Of a stretch of 64,000 nucleotides of DNA, positions 35,913 to 44,904 are shown piece by piece (position 1 is the stretch's first letter; every line of letters begins with the position of its first letter). Source of the DNA: Singulisphaera sp. GP187 (lineage in GTDB: Bacteria; Planctomycetota; Planctomycetia; Isosphaerales; Isosphaeraceae); contig NZ_FSRB01000002.1 in the NCBI RefSeq assembly GCF_900129635.1, forward strand, positions 1,702,727-1,766,726. Direction: 5' to 3'. A program made the translations under genes and the position numbers. The notes beneath the pieces are model-generated. The model had not been told where the DNA came from and did no database searches. It saw nothing but the letters and a program-made list of their open reading frames with translations.

Positions 35913-35990
35913 GGGAGGATCGGGGCGTTCCTTTGATGATTTGACCCAGGCCGAATTCAGCGAGTGTTCAGAGAATCAGCATCCCGGTGT

Positions 35991-36608
35991 CTAGCGACTG
36001 TGGCTTGTATCCTCCCATCGAGCCGAGGGCGTCGGCCCATCAGCCCCCTTTCGGCCGGTGGGCCTCCACAGCCACACGCGGCAGCAAGCCAGCACCAAGA
36101 ACCCGAAGATTCCGACGTACGGGAGTAACCTCGTGAGGGCAGGCGGCGTCACGATCGTCCCCACGACCTTGTTCAGTTGCCAGCCAGCCAAGCCCAGCCA
36201 AACCCACACAGGAATCGGCCTGACCCAACCCAGGGAGGACACGTTCGAGGTGCGGGTTTCGGCCCTGGTCACCCCGCCGATGAAACACTTGCACCGCGAA
36301 CAGATGATCGTCTTCCCAACGGATTCATCCGATATCCCGATCGCCAGGTTGCAATTGGGGCAGCGGACGAGCTTCTGCCAGGCTGTGGCCTTGGGATACT
36401 CGGCGAGGCACGCGGGACAAACCGAGATCTCGGGGCCATCGATCAGATCGCCCGCGAATCCGCAGGTGGGACAGCCCCCCTCGTCGGTCGTGGCGGCCAG
36501 TTGGTCAGTAGACGCGACCCACCCAAGGACGAGATCTTCGTCGGTACTCCCTTCCAATGGAAGATCGCTATCCCTGCCCGTTGTTGAGCAACCTGGATCG
36601 ACGCTCAT
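35991..36608 (-). CDS. Zinc-ribbon membrane protein (hypothetical)
   Basis: A ~205-residue protein with two Cys4 zinc ribbons: CPTC...CPAC at about 47-67 and CPNC...CSRC at about 81-106. Two C-terminal membrane segments follow (PVWVWLGLAGWQL and LLPYVGIFGFLVLACCRVWLW). I chose ATG 36608. A further upstream ATG at 36704 would add 32 residues, and neither has a strong ribosome site. Such ribbon-plus-membrane proteins are frequent, poorly understood planctomycete paralogues. No function is proposed. Confidence 0.62.
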   Translation of the reverse strand: MSVDPGCSTTGRDSDLPLEGSTDEDLVLGWVASTDQLAATTDEGGCPTCGFAGDLIDGPEISVCPACLAEYPKATAWQKLVRCPNCNLAIGISDESVGKTIICSRCKCFIGGVTRAETRTSNVSSLGWVRPIPVWVWLGLAGWQLNKVVGTIVTPPALTRLLPYVGIFGFLVLACCRVWLWRPTGRKGADGPTPSARWEDTSHSR

Positions 36609-36963
36609 GGCCCGGAGCATACCACAATTGTCTGGAGCGACGTACCTTTTACGATGGTCAAATCGATGGGGAGATGTGCCGCCGACTGGGGCTGATGAGG
36701 CCACGCACTGTCTGCCCCGGAGAGGCGGTATGGATTTGTCGATCCGCCCTCGAACCCGACTCCGCCAAATTGCCTCCAGAGCGTTGACGCTCCAACCGGC
36801 ATTGTCGTTAAAGGCAGGTCGGCTTGGCTGACGAGGTTTCAGCCGCAGGCCCGGTGGAATACGCTCATGGGATATCGAATCCAGATGACAATTCTAATAA
36901 TGAAAACAATGTATAAACGTCATTTTAGTTGAAGCATGACGTCTCGATCGTCGAGACCAGGCG

Positions 36964-37470
36964 TTACCCCAGTGCCATCCGGAGTTGACGGTAGGCGAGC
37001 ACGAGGTCATCAAGGCTGAATGCGCGATTCCGCCCGCTGGGATTCGGCAGCACCCAGACCGATGCGCCACCGAAGGCGGTAGGTTGTGGACCCCAATGGA
37101 CTTCCCGCTGGTGAGATAATGCCGAATAGGCGGCCTTGCCGAGAAAGGCGACGTATTGCGGCGCATACTGCTCAATCTTCTGCTCGAGTCTCGCAGAATT
37201 TGCGGTGAATTCATGTTTTGATAGCTCATCGGCCCCCGCTGTGGGGCGTTCCACCGCCGTCGTGAGCCCACAGCGATACTCCAGGAGCGATCGATCGTTC
37301 TCGGGGAGTATCTGGTCCGGGGTAAACCCGGCGAGGTGGATCACACGCCAGAACCGGTTACTCCTTCCTGCGAAATGATGTCCCGTCGTTGCCGCACGCA
37401 GGCCAGGGTTGATCCCGCAGAAGATCACCCTCAAGTCCTTTGCAATCACGTCGGGAAGTGGACCGTCCAT
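36964..37470 (-). CDS. mug: G/U mismatch-specific DNA glycosylase
   Basis: A 168-residue member of the uracil-DNA glycosylase superfamily (Mug/TDG family) that removes uracil and ethenocytosine from mismatches. It aligns along its whole length with E. coli Mug as I remember it: active-site motif FCGINPGLRAA with the family Asn, then HHFAGRSNRFW, LLEYRCGLTTAVERPT, FLGKAAY and the DNA-intercalation loop VLPNPSGRNRA near the C-terminus. Length matches E. coli Mug. It appears monocistronic. The ATG at 37470 is the first in frame. Confidence 0.93.
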   Translation of the reverse strand: MDGPLPDVIAKDLRVIFCGINPGLRAATTGHHFAGRSNRFWRVIHLAGFTPDQILPENDRSLLEYRCGLTTAVERPTAGADELSKHEFTANSARLEQKIEQYAPQYVAFLGKAAYSALSHQREVHWGPQPTAFGGASVWVLPNPSGRNRAFSLDDLVLAYRQLRMALG

Positions 37471-37533
37471 TCGCCCCGCTCCTTTCTCGATGCCCAGCCG
37501 CCACTCATCGCTCCGAGAGACGTCTTGGCCATG

Positions 37534-37803
37534 TCACTCGGTCGGGCCCCTTCTCAAATCCAATTTGAGGCAAGTCGGATCCTCCAACGCCTCCTTGCCA
37601 TCGACAACGCGGTGGTTGTGCGTGAGCGCCAGATCCATCATTGGGCGGATCTCGATCTTGGCGTCCACCACCCTCGTCCGCTTCCGGATCGGGTGCATGC
37701 CGAGGACGCCCGATTGCGGTGAATTCAGGACCGGCGCCGACATCAGCGAATCGTAGACGCTCTCGTCGGTGATGTTACCGCGGTTTACCGTCGGATGGCG
37801 CAC
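37534..37803 (-). pseudogene. Fragment of 2-oxoglutarate dehydrogenase E2 (dihydrolipoyl succinyltransferase)
   Basis: About 80 residues match the end of the E2 catalytic domain: NRGNITDESVYDSLMSAPVL, NSPQSGVLGMHPIRKRTRVV, EIRPMMDLALTHNHRVVDGK. These contain the HxxxDG active-site motif. The usual next stretch (FLVRIKECIEDP) is deleted, and the sequence jumps to EALEDPTCLKLDL. The lipoyl, binding and most of the catalytic domain are missing. A GTG opens the frame, but there is no domain that could fold alone. It is therefore a decayed remnant, either of a duplicated sucB or of transferred DNA. Confidence 0.75.
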
Positions 37804-37886
37804 GGATCATGACTTGAGATCGAGTGGCCCGCATGGAGGCTTGCTTCGCGACTCTTCGAACAAAACTTTGGCCTCCCATTGATTGC

Positions 37887-37907
37887 CTATCATCTAGTAG
37901 GTAAGAT
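37887..37907. promoter_or_regulatory. Putative TetR operator upstream of the regulator gene
   Basis: CTAGTAGGTAAG at 37894-37905, read on the minus strand as CTTACCTACTAG, matches the core of a second site at 38607-38626. The shared pattern is ACCTAYTAG followed by a partly conserved GNTAG. It lies about 100 bases before the TetR start and could mediate autoregulation. Confidence 0.5.
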
Positions 37908-38007
37908 TCAGCGAGCGGGGCCAGAGAAATGACCGATGACGAGGGTCTCAGGATTGGCTCCGGGCGGTCCTGAGCGCCTCCGATGACTTCCCGATCGGAA
38001 TCGAGCG

Positions 38008-38583
38008 ATGAGCGATCGCGATACACGCAGAGAGTTGCTGGATCTGGCCGAGACGTTGGTGCGGACACGGGGATACAACGGTTTCAGCTATCGCGATCTG
38101 GCCGAGCAGATCGGGATCAAGACGGCGAGCATCCACTATCATTTCCCCACCAAGGGTGACCTGGGCGAAGCCTTGATCGAGAATGAACGGGAGGTGTTCG
38201 CCAAGAACCTCGCTCAACTCGACGCCGCCGAAAAAGACCCGAGGCGCCGGCTCGAGCGATTCATCCAGCTCTTTCAGGCCAGCACGATCGGTTGTGACAA
38301 CCGAATGTGCCTGGGGGCCATGCTCGCGGCCGAACAAGAGACCTTGCCTGACGCCATGGGACAAGCGGTCCGGCGGCTCTTCGCGGCCAACGAGGCCTGG
38401 CTTGCGAAGTTGCTGGAAGCGGGGCGAAACCAGCGGCAATTTCGGTTCAACGGGTCCGCGGATCTGGCCGCCCGATCCTTGTTCTCGGCGCTCGAAGGAG
38501 CGTTGCTGACAGCCAGGGCCTTTCACGATATCGGCCGGTTCGAGGCCACCTCCCGATGGATCCTTGAGACTCTGATCGCCTGA
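38008..38583 (+). CDS. TetR/AcrR-family transcriptional regulator
   Basis: A 191-residue repressor. The N-terminal helix-turn-helix (about 8-55) has LLDLAETLVRTRGYNGFSYR and DLAEQIGIKTASIHYHFPTK, with the family GYNGFSxxDLA and YHFPTKxxL patterns. The C-terminal ligand domain resembles the AcrR/QacR-like group and has Cys residues at about 92 and 98 (GCDNRMCLG). It is followed after 82 bases by an RND efflux permease and adaptor in the same orientation. It most likely represses them and itself through the two similar sites on either side of the gene. The inducer is unknown. Confidence 0.9.
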   Translation: MSDRDTRRELLDLAETLVRTRGYNGFSYRDLAEQIGIKTASIHYHFPTKGDLGEALIENEREVFAKNLAQLDAAEKDPRRRLERFIQLFQASTIGCDNRMCLGAMLAAEQETLPDAMGQAVRRLFAANEAWLAKLLEAGRNQRQFRFNGSADLAARSLFSALEGALLTARAFHDIGRFEATSRWILETLIA

Positions 38584-38606
38584 TCCGATTTTTTTTGGTC
38601 CCGATT

Positions 38607-38626
38607 ATCTACCTATTAGTAGTTAG
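38607..38626. promoter_or_regulatory. Putative TetR operator upstream of the RND efflux genes
   Basis: ATCTACCTATTAGTAGTTAG forms an imperfect palindrome (CTAC...GTAG) and shares the ACCTAYTAG core with the inverted site at 37894-37905. It sits in the short gap between the tetR stop and the RND start, where bound repressor would block the efflux promoter. A T-run at 38589-38596 lies just upstream. Confidence 0.55.
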
Positions 38627-38665
38627 TCAGGATGAGACTGGCTTTGGATGGAGAGGAGCTTTGCG

Positions 38666-41600
38666 GTGAACTCGTCTCTAAACCCGATTGCCTTCGCGAT
38701 GCGACATCCGGTCAGCGTGATGGCCGGCGTGGCGGCCCTGGCGGTCGCCAGCCTTCTCGCCGCCCAGCGCATCGCCGTCGACGTCTTTCCCGCCCTCGAC
38801 TTGCCGGTCATCTACATCGCCCAGCCCTACGGCGGTATGGACCCGAGTCAGATGGAGAGCCAGCTCACTTCCTACTACGAGGGCCACTCGATCTACATGA
38901 CCGGCATTCACCACGTCGAGTCGAAGAACATCCAGGGGATGGCCGTGATCAAGTTGTCCTTCTACCCCGGCACCGACATGGGCGGGGCGATGGCCGAGGC
39001 GGTCGGCTACACCGTCCGGGCCAAGGGATTCATGCCGGCGGGCACGTTGCCCCCGTTCATCCTTCGCTACGATACCGGGAGCGTGCCCGTCGGCTACCTG
39101 GTCTTCGATAGCGACCGGGCGCGGAGCGTCAGCGAGATGACGGACCTCGCTCTGTTTCGGGTGCGGGCGATCTTCGGCAGCATCCCAGGGGCCTCGGCGC
39201 CCCCTCCCGTGGGCGGCAACATCCGCTCGATCGTCATCAACCTTGATCCCGAGCGGCTGAGGGCCTACCGCCTCTCGCCCGACGACGTGGTCGCCGCCCT
39301 GAGCGCCGGCAACCTGGTCGTCCCTTCGGGGAACGCCCGCATCCACGACCAGGCCCCGATGGTGCCGTCGAATGCCATGGTCGTCGACCCGCAGGCGCTG
39401 GGGAGCATCCCCGTGAGGCCCGGGGAGAACCTCTACATCCGCGATCTGAGCACCATCACCGACGCGATGGACATCGCCACCGGCTATGCCCTGGTCAACG
39501 GCAAGCGTTCGATCTTCCTGATGGTGAGCAAGCGGGCCGACGCCTCCACGCTGGCGGTGGTCAACGCCTTGAAGGCGAACCTGACCCGGATGCAGGAGGC
39601 GCTGCCGCCGGATATGCACATCCGCTTTGAGCTCGATCAGTCGCCGTTCGTCACTCGGGCGATGTGGGGCGTCGGCAGCGAGGGCCTCCTGGGTGCCGCC
39701 CTGACGGGCCTGATGGTGCTCCTCTTCCTGCGCGACTGGCGGAGCGTGGTGGTGGTCGTGCTCAACATCCCGCTGGCCTTGATGGGTGCCCTGGTGGCGC
39801 TCTGGGCGACGGGGCAGACGATCAACTTGATGACCCTGGGTGGCTTGTCGCTGGCCGTGGGCATCCTGGTGGACGAGGCCACGGTCGAGGTGGAGAACAT
39901 CCACTCACAGATGGAACACACCGACTCCGTGGCCGAGGCGGTACGGCGGGGCAATGCCGAGACGGCGGTCCCCCGGCTCCTGGCCATGCTCTGTATCCTG
40001 GCCGTGTTCCTGCCGGTCTTCGCCATGGAGGGGGCCGTCCGCAACATGTTCGTGCCGTTGGCCCTGGCCGTCGGCTTCTCGATGATCACCTCGTACGTGC
40101 TCTCCAGCATGTTCGTTCCGGTCATCTCGGTCTGGTTGATCCGACGGCACGGCGTCGCTCCGAGCGACCAAGGCACGCCACCCTCGGGCGCCTCAGGACG
40201 TCTCCCGCAGGCGTATGACCGTGTCCTCCGGGCGCTGATCGACAACCGCAAGAAAGTGATGGTGGGTTACCTCGTCGCGAGCGTCGGAACGCTGGTGCTC
40301 GTGGGGAGCCGGGTCGGCCGGGAAATCTTTCCGGCGGTCGACACTGGACAGTTCCTCGTCCGCCTCCGTGCCCCCACCGGCACGCGGATCGAGCGGACCG
40401 AGGAGATTGCCCGGCAGGCCCTCGACGTCATCGCCGCCGCGGCCGGGGCCGACGCGGTCGAGGCCACGGTGGGCTTCGTCGGGGTGACGCCGGCCACCTT
40501 CCCCAACCAGAGCGTCTATCTCTGGACCCGGGGCCCTGAGGAAGCGGTCCTGCGGATCGCCCTGAGACATGACAGCGGGGTAAGGGTCGAGGCGCTCAAG
40601 TCCCGGCTCCGCCGCGAATTGCCGGAGCGGCTCGGCTCGTGGCTGGAGGCGAAATGGCGGAGCGAGGGGCTGGGCTCCGACGAGGTCTCTCGGCGACGGC
40701 AGGCCCTCCGCTTCTCGTTCGAGCCGGCCGACATCGTCAACGAGGTCATGAGCTTCGGCTCGCCCACCCCCGTGGAGCTGCTGATCCATGGCCCGAACCT
40801 CCGCGATGACCTCGCGTACGCCCGGAAGGTGCGGGCCGAGTTGGAGAAGGTGCCGGCCATCCGTGACCTCCAGTTCGGGCAGGCGCAGGACTTCCCGACG
40901 GTCGAGGTCACGATGGACCGGGAGCGGGCCGGCCTGAGCCAGGTCACGGTCCAGGCGATGTCGCGTGCGCTGCTGTCGGCCACCTCCTCGAGCCGGTACG
41001 TCGTCCAGAACTTCTGGGCCGACCTGGCCTCGGGCAACGGCTACCAGGTGCAGGTGCAAGTCCCGCCGCCCCGCCTTGATTCGGCGCAGGAGGTCGGGGT
41101 GATCCCGGTCAAGCAGACCCCGGGCAACCAGGTCTTACTCCGTGACGTGGCCCGGGTCCGCGAAGGGGCTCGGCCCGGCGAGTATGACCGGCTGGACATG
41201 CGTCGGTATATCAGTTTGACCGCCAATATCGAGGGGAGCGACCTGGGTCGGGTGGCGACCGCCATCGATCGGGCGCTGGACCGGGCCGGCCCTCCGCCAC
41301 GCGGTGTGCGGGTGGATGTGCGTGGCCAGATCGAGCCGATGCGGCAGATGTTCGTCGGCCTGTCGGTGGGGCTGGTGTTGTCGGTGGTCTCCATCTTCCT
41401 GCTTCTGACCGCCTACTTCCAGTCGACGAAGCTGGCACTGGTGTCCGTGGCGGCGGTCCCGGCGGTTCTGGCCGGCGTTGCGGTTATGCTTTTCATCACG
41501 GGATCGACGCTCAACATCCAGTCGTTCATGGGCGCGATCATGGCGGTCGGAGTGGCTGTGGCGAACGCCATCCTGCTGGTGACCTTTGCGGAGCGGGACC

Positions 41601-41968
41601 GCCGTCGCGGTTCGGCCGAGCCCGCGGTGGCAGCCCAGGCCGCGATCGAAGGGGCGCGGCATCGCATCCGGCCGGTCTTGATGACGAGCTGCGCCATGCT
41701 GGCTGGCATGGTGCCGATGGCGTTGGCGCTGGGCGAGGGGGGTGAACAAACCGCCCCACTCGGCCGGGCAGTCATCGGCGGGCTGGTGGCGGGGACATTG
41801 ACCACCTTGTTCGTCTTGCCCTCGGTGTTCGCGGTGGTCCAGGCCCGGAGTCGGACCGTGTCCTCCTCGATCGACCCGAGGGATCCCGAGAGCGTTTACT
41901 TCCTCTCAGACGCCGGAGAGCCGTTGGATTGGCCCGACTCCGACCGGCCGACTGCGGTCACCTCATGA
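38666..41968 (+). CDS. RND efflux transporter permease
   Basis: A ~1100-residue inner-membrane proton-driven exporter of the AcrB/CzcA superfamily. TM1 starts at about residue 12 (MRHPVSVMAGVAALAV). A first periplasmic porter domain follows, then TM2-6 with GGLSLAVGILVDEATVEVEN (the TM4 region), a central loop, TM7 near 540, a second porter domain and TM8-12 near 900-1060. The GTG at 38666 is preceded by GAGGAG at seven bases, which I prefer to ATG 38648, where no ribosome site exists. The adaptor gene follows after 16 bases. No outer-membrane factor is present nearby, so one must be borrowed. The substrate (drug or metal) is not decided. Confidence 0.92.
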   Translation: MNSSLNPIAFAMRHPVSVMAGVAALAVASLLAAQRIAVDVFPALDLPVIYIAQPYGGMDPSQMESQLTSYYEGHSIYMTGIHHVESKNIQGMAVIKLSFYPGTDMGGAMAEAVGYTVRAKGFMPAGTLPPFILRYDTGSVPVGYLVFDSDRARSVSEMTDLALFRVRAIFGSIPGASAPPPVGGNIRSIVINLDPERLRAYRLSPDDVVAALSAGNLVVPSGNARIHDQAPMVPSNAMVVDPQALGSIPVRPGENLYIRDLSTITDAMDIATGYALVNGKRSIFLMVSKRADASTLAVVNALKANLTRMQEALPPDMHIRFELDQSPFVTRAMWGVGSEGLLGAALTGLMVLLFLRDWRSVVVVVLNIPLALMGALVALWATGQTINLMTLGGLSLAVGILVDEATVEVENIHSQMEHTDSVAEAVRRGNAETAVPRLLAMLCILAVFLPVFAMEGAVRNMFVPLALAVGFSMITSYVLSSMFVPVISVWLIRRHGVAPSDQGTPPSGASGRLPQAYDRVLRALIDNRKKVMVGYLVASVGTLVLVGSRVGREIFPAVDTGQFLVRLRAPTGTRIERTEEIARQALDVIAAAAGADAVEATVGFVGVTPATFPNQSVYLWTRGPEEAVLRIALRHDSGVRVEALKSRLRRELPERLGSWLEAKWRSEGLGSDEVSRRRQALRFSFEPADIVNEVMSFGSPTPVELLIHGPNLRDDLAYARKVRAELEKVPAIRDLQFGQAQDFPTVEVTMDRERAGLSQVTVQAMSRALLSATSSSRYVVQNFWADLASGNGYQVQVQVPPPRLDSAQEVGVIPVKQTPGNQVLLRDVARVREGARPGEYDRLDMRRYISLTANIEGSDLGRVATAIDRALDRAGPPPRGVRVDVRGQIEPMRQMFVGLSVGLVLSVVSIFLLLTAYFQSTKLALVSVAAVPAVLAGVAVMLFITGSTLNIQSFMGAIMAVGVAVANAILLVTFAERDRRRGSAEPAVAAQAAIEGARHRIRPVLMTSCAMLAGMVPMALALGEGGEQTAPLGRAVIGGLVAGTLTTLFVLPSVFAVVQARSRTVSSSIDPRDPESVYFLSDAGEPLDWPDSDRPTAVTS

Positions 41969-41984
41969 ATGGAGAGTTTATCCG

Positions 41985-43418
41985 ATGAAACGGATCCTGT
42001 ACCTCAGCGTCGCGGGTCACCGGAATTGGCTCGTGGCGGTCGGTCTCCTCTCACTGGTTGTGGCGGCGGGGGTCGGCCACGACCGTCGCAGACGGGTCGA
42101 CGCTTCCCCGAAATCGAAGCCGGTTCCGGCCAAGGTGATGGTGGACGCGGTCCGGCCGCGACGAGCGAGTCTGCACCGCAACATCGAGCAACCGGGGCAG
42201 ATCGAAGCGTTCGAGCGGACTGCCCTGTACTCCAAGATCCCGGGCTTCGTTGAGCGCTATCACTTCGACATCGGCGACCGCGTCCGGAAGGGCCAGCTCC
42301 TGGCAGAGCTCTCAGTGCCGGAAGTGGTTGAGGAACTTCACCAGAAGGAGGCGGCCGTCATCGAGGGCGAGGTCTTGATCGTGCAAGCCCAAGCGATGCT
42401 GCGGGTGGCCGAAGCCAAGGTCACACAGTCTGACGCCACCCTCCGCTTGTCCGAGGCGAGTCGACTCAAGGCCGAGGCGACCAAGAGCTGGTGGAAGTTG
42501 GAGCACAATCGGGTCTCACGGTTGTTGGGACGCGGCGCCTCGTCACAGGCGGAGATGGAACAGACCGACGAGAAGTTCAAGACGGCGGACGCTGCCGTCT
42601 CCGAGTCGGTCGCGGGCGTGGCCCTGGCGAAGGCCGGACTCGTCGAGAGCAAGGCCCAACGCGACAAGGCGGCCGCGGACGTCCGTGTCGCCGAGGCGCG
42701 ATTGCGTGTGGCTCGCGCGGACCGCGATCGAGCGGCGGCGATCCTGGGCTATGCCCGGATCGAAGCCCCCTACGACGGCGTGCTGACCCGCCGCGGCGTG
42801 GACACCGGCACGTACGTCCAGCCGCCGGCTGGCAATGCGACCGGCGCCGCACCCCTGTTCGAGATCGCGCGAACCGACCAGGTGCGGATTTTCGTGGACG
42901 TGCCCGAGGCCGATGCCGCACTCGTCAAAGCTGGCGGACCGGCCCGGGTCCTGGTGCAGGCGCTGGGGGACCGCGACTTTTCTGGGCGCGTGACCCGCTC
43001 GAGCTGGCTCCTGGAGGACCGGACGCGCACCCTGCGGACCGAGATCGATTTGCCCAACACGGACGGGATCCTCCGGCCGGGCATGTATGCCACCGCCCGC
43101 ATTCCGGTCTCACGCCCGGAAACGCTGACGGTGCCGACCTCGTCAGTCTTCCTGCAAGACGACCAGGCGTGGGTCGTTCGCCTCATGGGCAACATGGCGG
43201 TCAGGACACCCGTCCGACTGGGGCTTCGTGACCGACAAAGAGTGGAGGTGTTACGCAAGCAGAGGCACTCGGTCGACCAGAGCGCACCCGCCGAGTGGGA
43301 GGACTTCACCGACACCGACCTGGTCGTCCGGGACAACCCGTCCACGCTGGTCGACGGGCAGGAGATCGCCGTCCGACCCGAGAGTACGTCAGTCGCGTCC
43401 CTGACCCCAGATCCCTGA
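41985..43418 (+). CDS. RND periplasmic adaptor (HlyD/AcrA family)
   Basis: A 477-residue membrane-fusion protein. It begins with an N-terminal membrane/signal segment (about 12-30). The first lipoyl half is IEQPGQIEAFERTALYSKIPG. A long coiled-coil hairpin covers about 100-240. The second lipoyl half is ILGYARIEAPYDGVLTRRGV, followed by beta-barrel and membrane-proximal domains to about 420. The ATG at 41985 has GGAGAG 9-14 bases upstream. The permease-before-adaptor order is the reverse of the usual one. At 477 residues it is longer than typical adaptors (~370-400), with about 40 residues of linker near the C-terminus. Regulation is presumably by the TetR gene upstream. Confidence 0.92.
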   Translation: MKRILYLSVAGHRNWLVAVGLLSLVVAAGVGHDRRRRVDASPKSKPVPAKVMVDAVRPRRASLHRNIEQPGQIEAFERTALYSKIPGFVERYHFDIGDRVRKGQLLAELSVPEVVEELHQKEAAVIEGEVLIVQAQAMLRVAEAKVTQSDATLRLSEASRLKAEATKSWWKLEHNRVSRLLGRGASSQAEMEQTDEKFKTADAAVSESVAGVALAKAGLVESKAQRDKAAADVRVAEARLRVARADRDRAAAILGYARIEAPYDGVLTRRGVDTGTYVQPPAGNATGAAPLFEIARTDQVRIFVDVPEADAALVKAGGPARVLVQALGDRDFSGRVTRSSWLLEDRTRTLRTEIDLPNTDGILRPGMYATARIPVSRPETLTVPTSSVFLQDDQAWVVRLMGNMAVRTPVRLGLRDRQRVEVLRKQRHSVDQSAPAEWEDFTDTDLVVRDNPSTLVDGQEIAVRPESTSVASLTPDP

Positions 43419-43490
43419 GGGGGGGCAAGTTCCCGATTCACGGGTAGCTTGACGGCGTGCATCGAATATTCATAATTTAAGGAAAATGTC

Positions 43491-43946
43491 ATGAGGAAGC
43501 AACGCGATTCATCAAATGGAGCGGGGCTGCGCGAATGCGCCTGCAATGCTCTCGCTCGGCTCCGATCGCGCCGGCCCGTCGAGGCCCATCCCCTCGGTAC
43601 CGGGCGGCCGAGGACCCTTCTGGAATTCCGCATCAACCGGCGCATGAGGATGGTCCACCGGGCGTTGGATCAGATTCAGGAACTCAATCCGAAGGGGACG
43701 ACGCGGGACGACCTCCCCGAGGAGGTGTGGGACTCCCTCGCCGGGCGCGGCGAGCGAGCGCTCCTCGACATCGTCGACGCTGAGGTGCGGTTCTGGGCCG
43801 CAATCCTCACGCACAACCCGTTGATCCTACTCGGTGAAGGCGAGGCGGTCTGGGTCGGCAGGGTCGTCCGCCTCGCGCATATCATCAGGAACAGCGCGGA
43901 TCGTCGGCGAGAGGAACTGGCGTTCTTGCGTGATCGGTTCTCGTGA
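43491..43946 (+). CDS. Hypothetical protein (151 aa)
   Basis: The frame starts at ATG 43491 with AAGGA nine bases upstream. Residues 1-45 are basic and low in structure. Residues 50-151 look like a helical globular protein (RRMRMVHRALDQIQELNPKG, ...DIVDAEVRFWAAILTHNP). No family was recognised. Base composition matches neighbours. The ATG at 43644 would give only the helical part. It follows the RND adaptor by 72 bases and may be read through from it. Confidence 0.5.
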   Translation: MRKQRDSSNGAGLRECACNALARLRSRRPVEAHPLGTGRPRTLLEFRINRRMRMVHRALDQIQELNPKGTTRDDLPEEVWDSLAGRGERALLDIVDAEVRFWAAILTHNPLILLGEGEAVWVGRVVRLAHIIRNSADRRREELAFLRDRFS

Positions 43947-44337
43947 GGCACCCTGACCTGCCACCGGGGAGGGGAGGATGATGCGACGGCGGGACGGATG
44001 GACCCCGTGAGCCCCGGGTTGAAGGACGGGGTTGTGGTCGGCCTGCTCGGTATCGACCTCGGCTGTCGGAAGCGCAATCGCCTCAACGGAGTCGTCCGAA
44101 AAATCTCCGCGGAGGCGTACGACGTTGTCGTGGCACAGAACTACGGCAACTGTTCCCGCTCTATCCACTCGCGCAACACCTGTTTCGTCGGTGGAGCGGC
44201 GGCGGAGCAAGGTTTTGACGAGTCGAGCGTTATGGATTTCCGTGTGCTGCACTTGCGGCCCAGCGTTCACCGTGGGAGCATGCTCGCCCTCGGACTCGGG
44301 ATGGTTCCGAGGCTCAAAGTACCATCGAGGACGACTC
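43947..44337. other. Intergenic region, no supported gene
   Basis: Both strands are open over long distances because of high GC, but neither frame shows domain-like sequence or a signal peptide. No repeats or terminator were seen. A GAGGA ribosome site for the next small gene lies at its right end. Confidence 0.45.
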
Positions 44338-44580
44338 ATGAGACGCGCTGCCTTCTGCCTCCTCGGCACAGTCTGCGGCTATGCTTTTTCGGCCGGAGCA
44401 GGATACGCAGTGGTCAATCGGGTTTCGCCGAACTCGCACGATCGGTCGGTCGAGGCCGCGATGACCGGCGCCTTCGTTTCGGGACCCGTCGGTGCGATCG
44501 TCGGTGGCGTCGCCGGCTTCCTCCTCGGGGGACGAATACGCCGCGGCGTTAGGCGGGCACCAGGCGTCCCCCGGGCCTAG
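44338..44580 (+). CDS. Small glycine-rich membrane protein (80 aa)
   Basis: ATG 44338 follows GAGGA at six bases. The protein has two hydrophobic segments: a signal-like MRRAAFCLLGTVCGYAFSAG, and residues about 41-66 with spaced glycines (GAFVSGPVGAIVGGVAGFLLGG), a glycine-zipper type span. Between them lies SPNSHDRSVEAAMTGAFV, a phrase I recall from a family of small conserved bacterial membrane proteins of unknown function. A longer frame starts at 44032, but its upstream part is not protein-like. Confidence 0.6.
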   Translation: MRRAAFCLLGTVCGYAFSAGAGYAVVNRVSPNSHDRSVEAAMTGAFVSGPVGAIVGGVAGFLLGGRIRRGVRRAPGVPRA

Positions 44581-44904
44581 CCGGCGCGGAAGTCCCTACT
44601 TTCGCCTGCCTGCGACCAGCTCCGCCTTGATTTCACTCGCTCGACTGATCCGAGCGATCGGCCTGGATCGAACGCTCAAACACCTCCAATTGCTCTCGGG
44701 AGCCTATTGGTAGTCCACATCGACCAGATCATCGAGGCCGACGCCGACACGGTAAGGCCGCTGGACCGCCTCCTTCAGGTCGCCCAATCGCTCGGTCAAT
44801 TCCTCCCGCTGATGGAGGGCTAACGTAATCTGGGAGATGCCAGGTTCGTCCGTGTGGGTGCGATTCGTAGCTTGTCTGGCGTTTTTTTCGGCTGAAAGGA
44901 ACTT
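44581..44904. other. Intergenic region, no supported gene
   Basis: No gene could be defended. On the minus strand, a short helical stretch (EELTERLGDLKEAVQRPYRV) ends at a TAG near 44704. It may be the tail of an unidentified decayed gene, but the upstream part runs into the next gene without likeness to anything known. Confidence 0.4.

Noticed and set aside
38678..39904. A 408-codon minus-strand frame opposite the RND permease, with several more antisense frames up to 41749
   Set aside because: His/Gln/Arg/Asp-rich antisense translation of membrane-protein codons. The RND protein accounts for the region completely.
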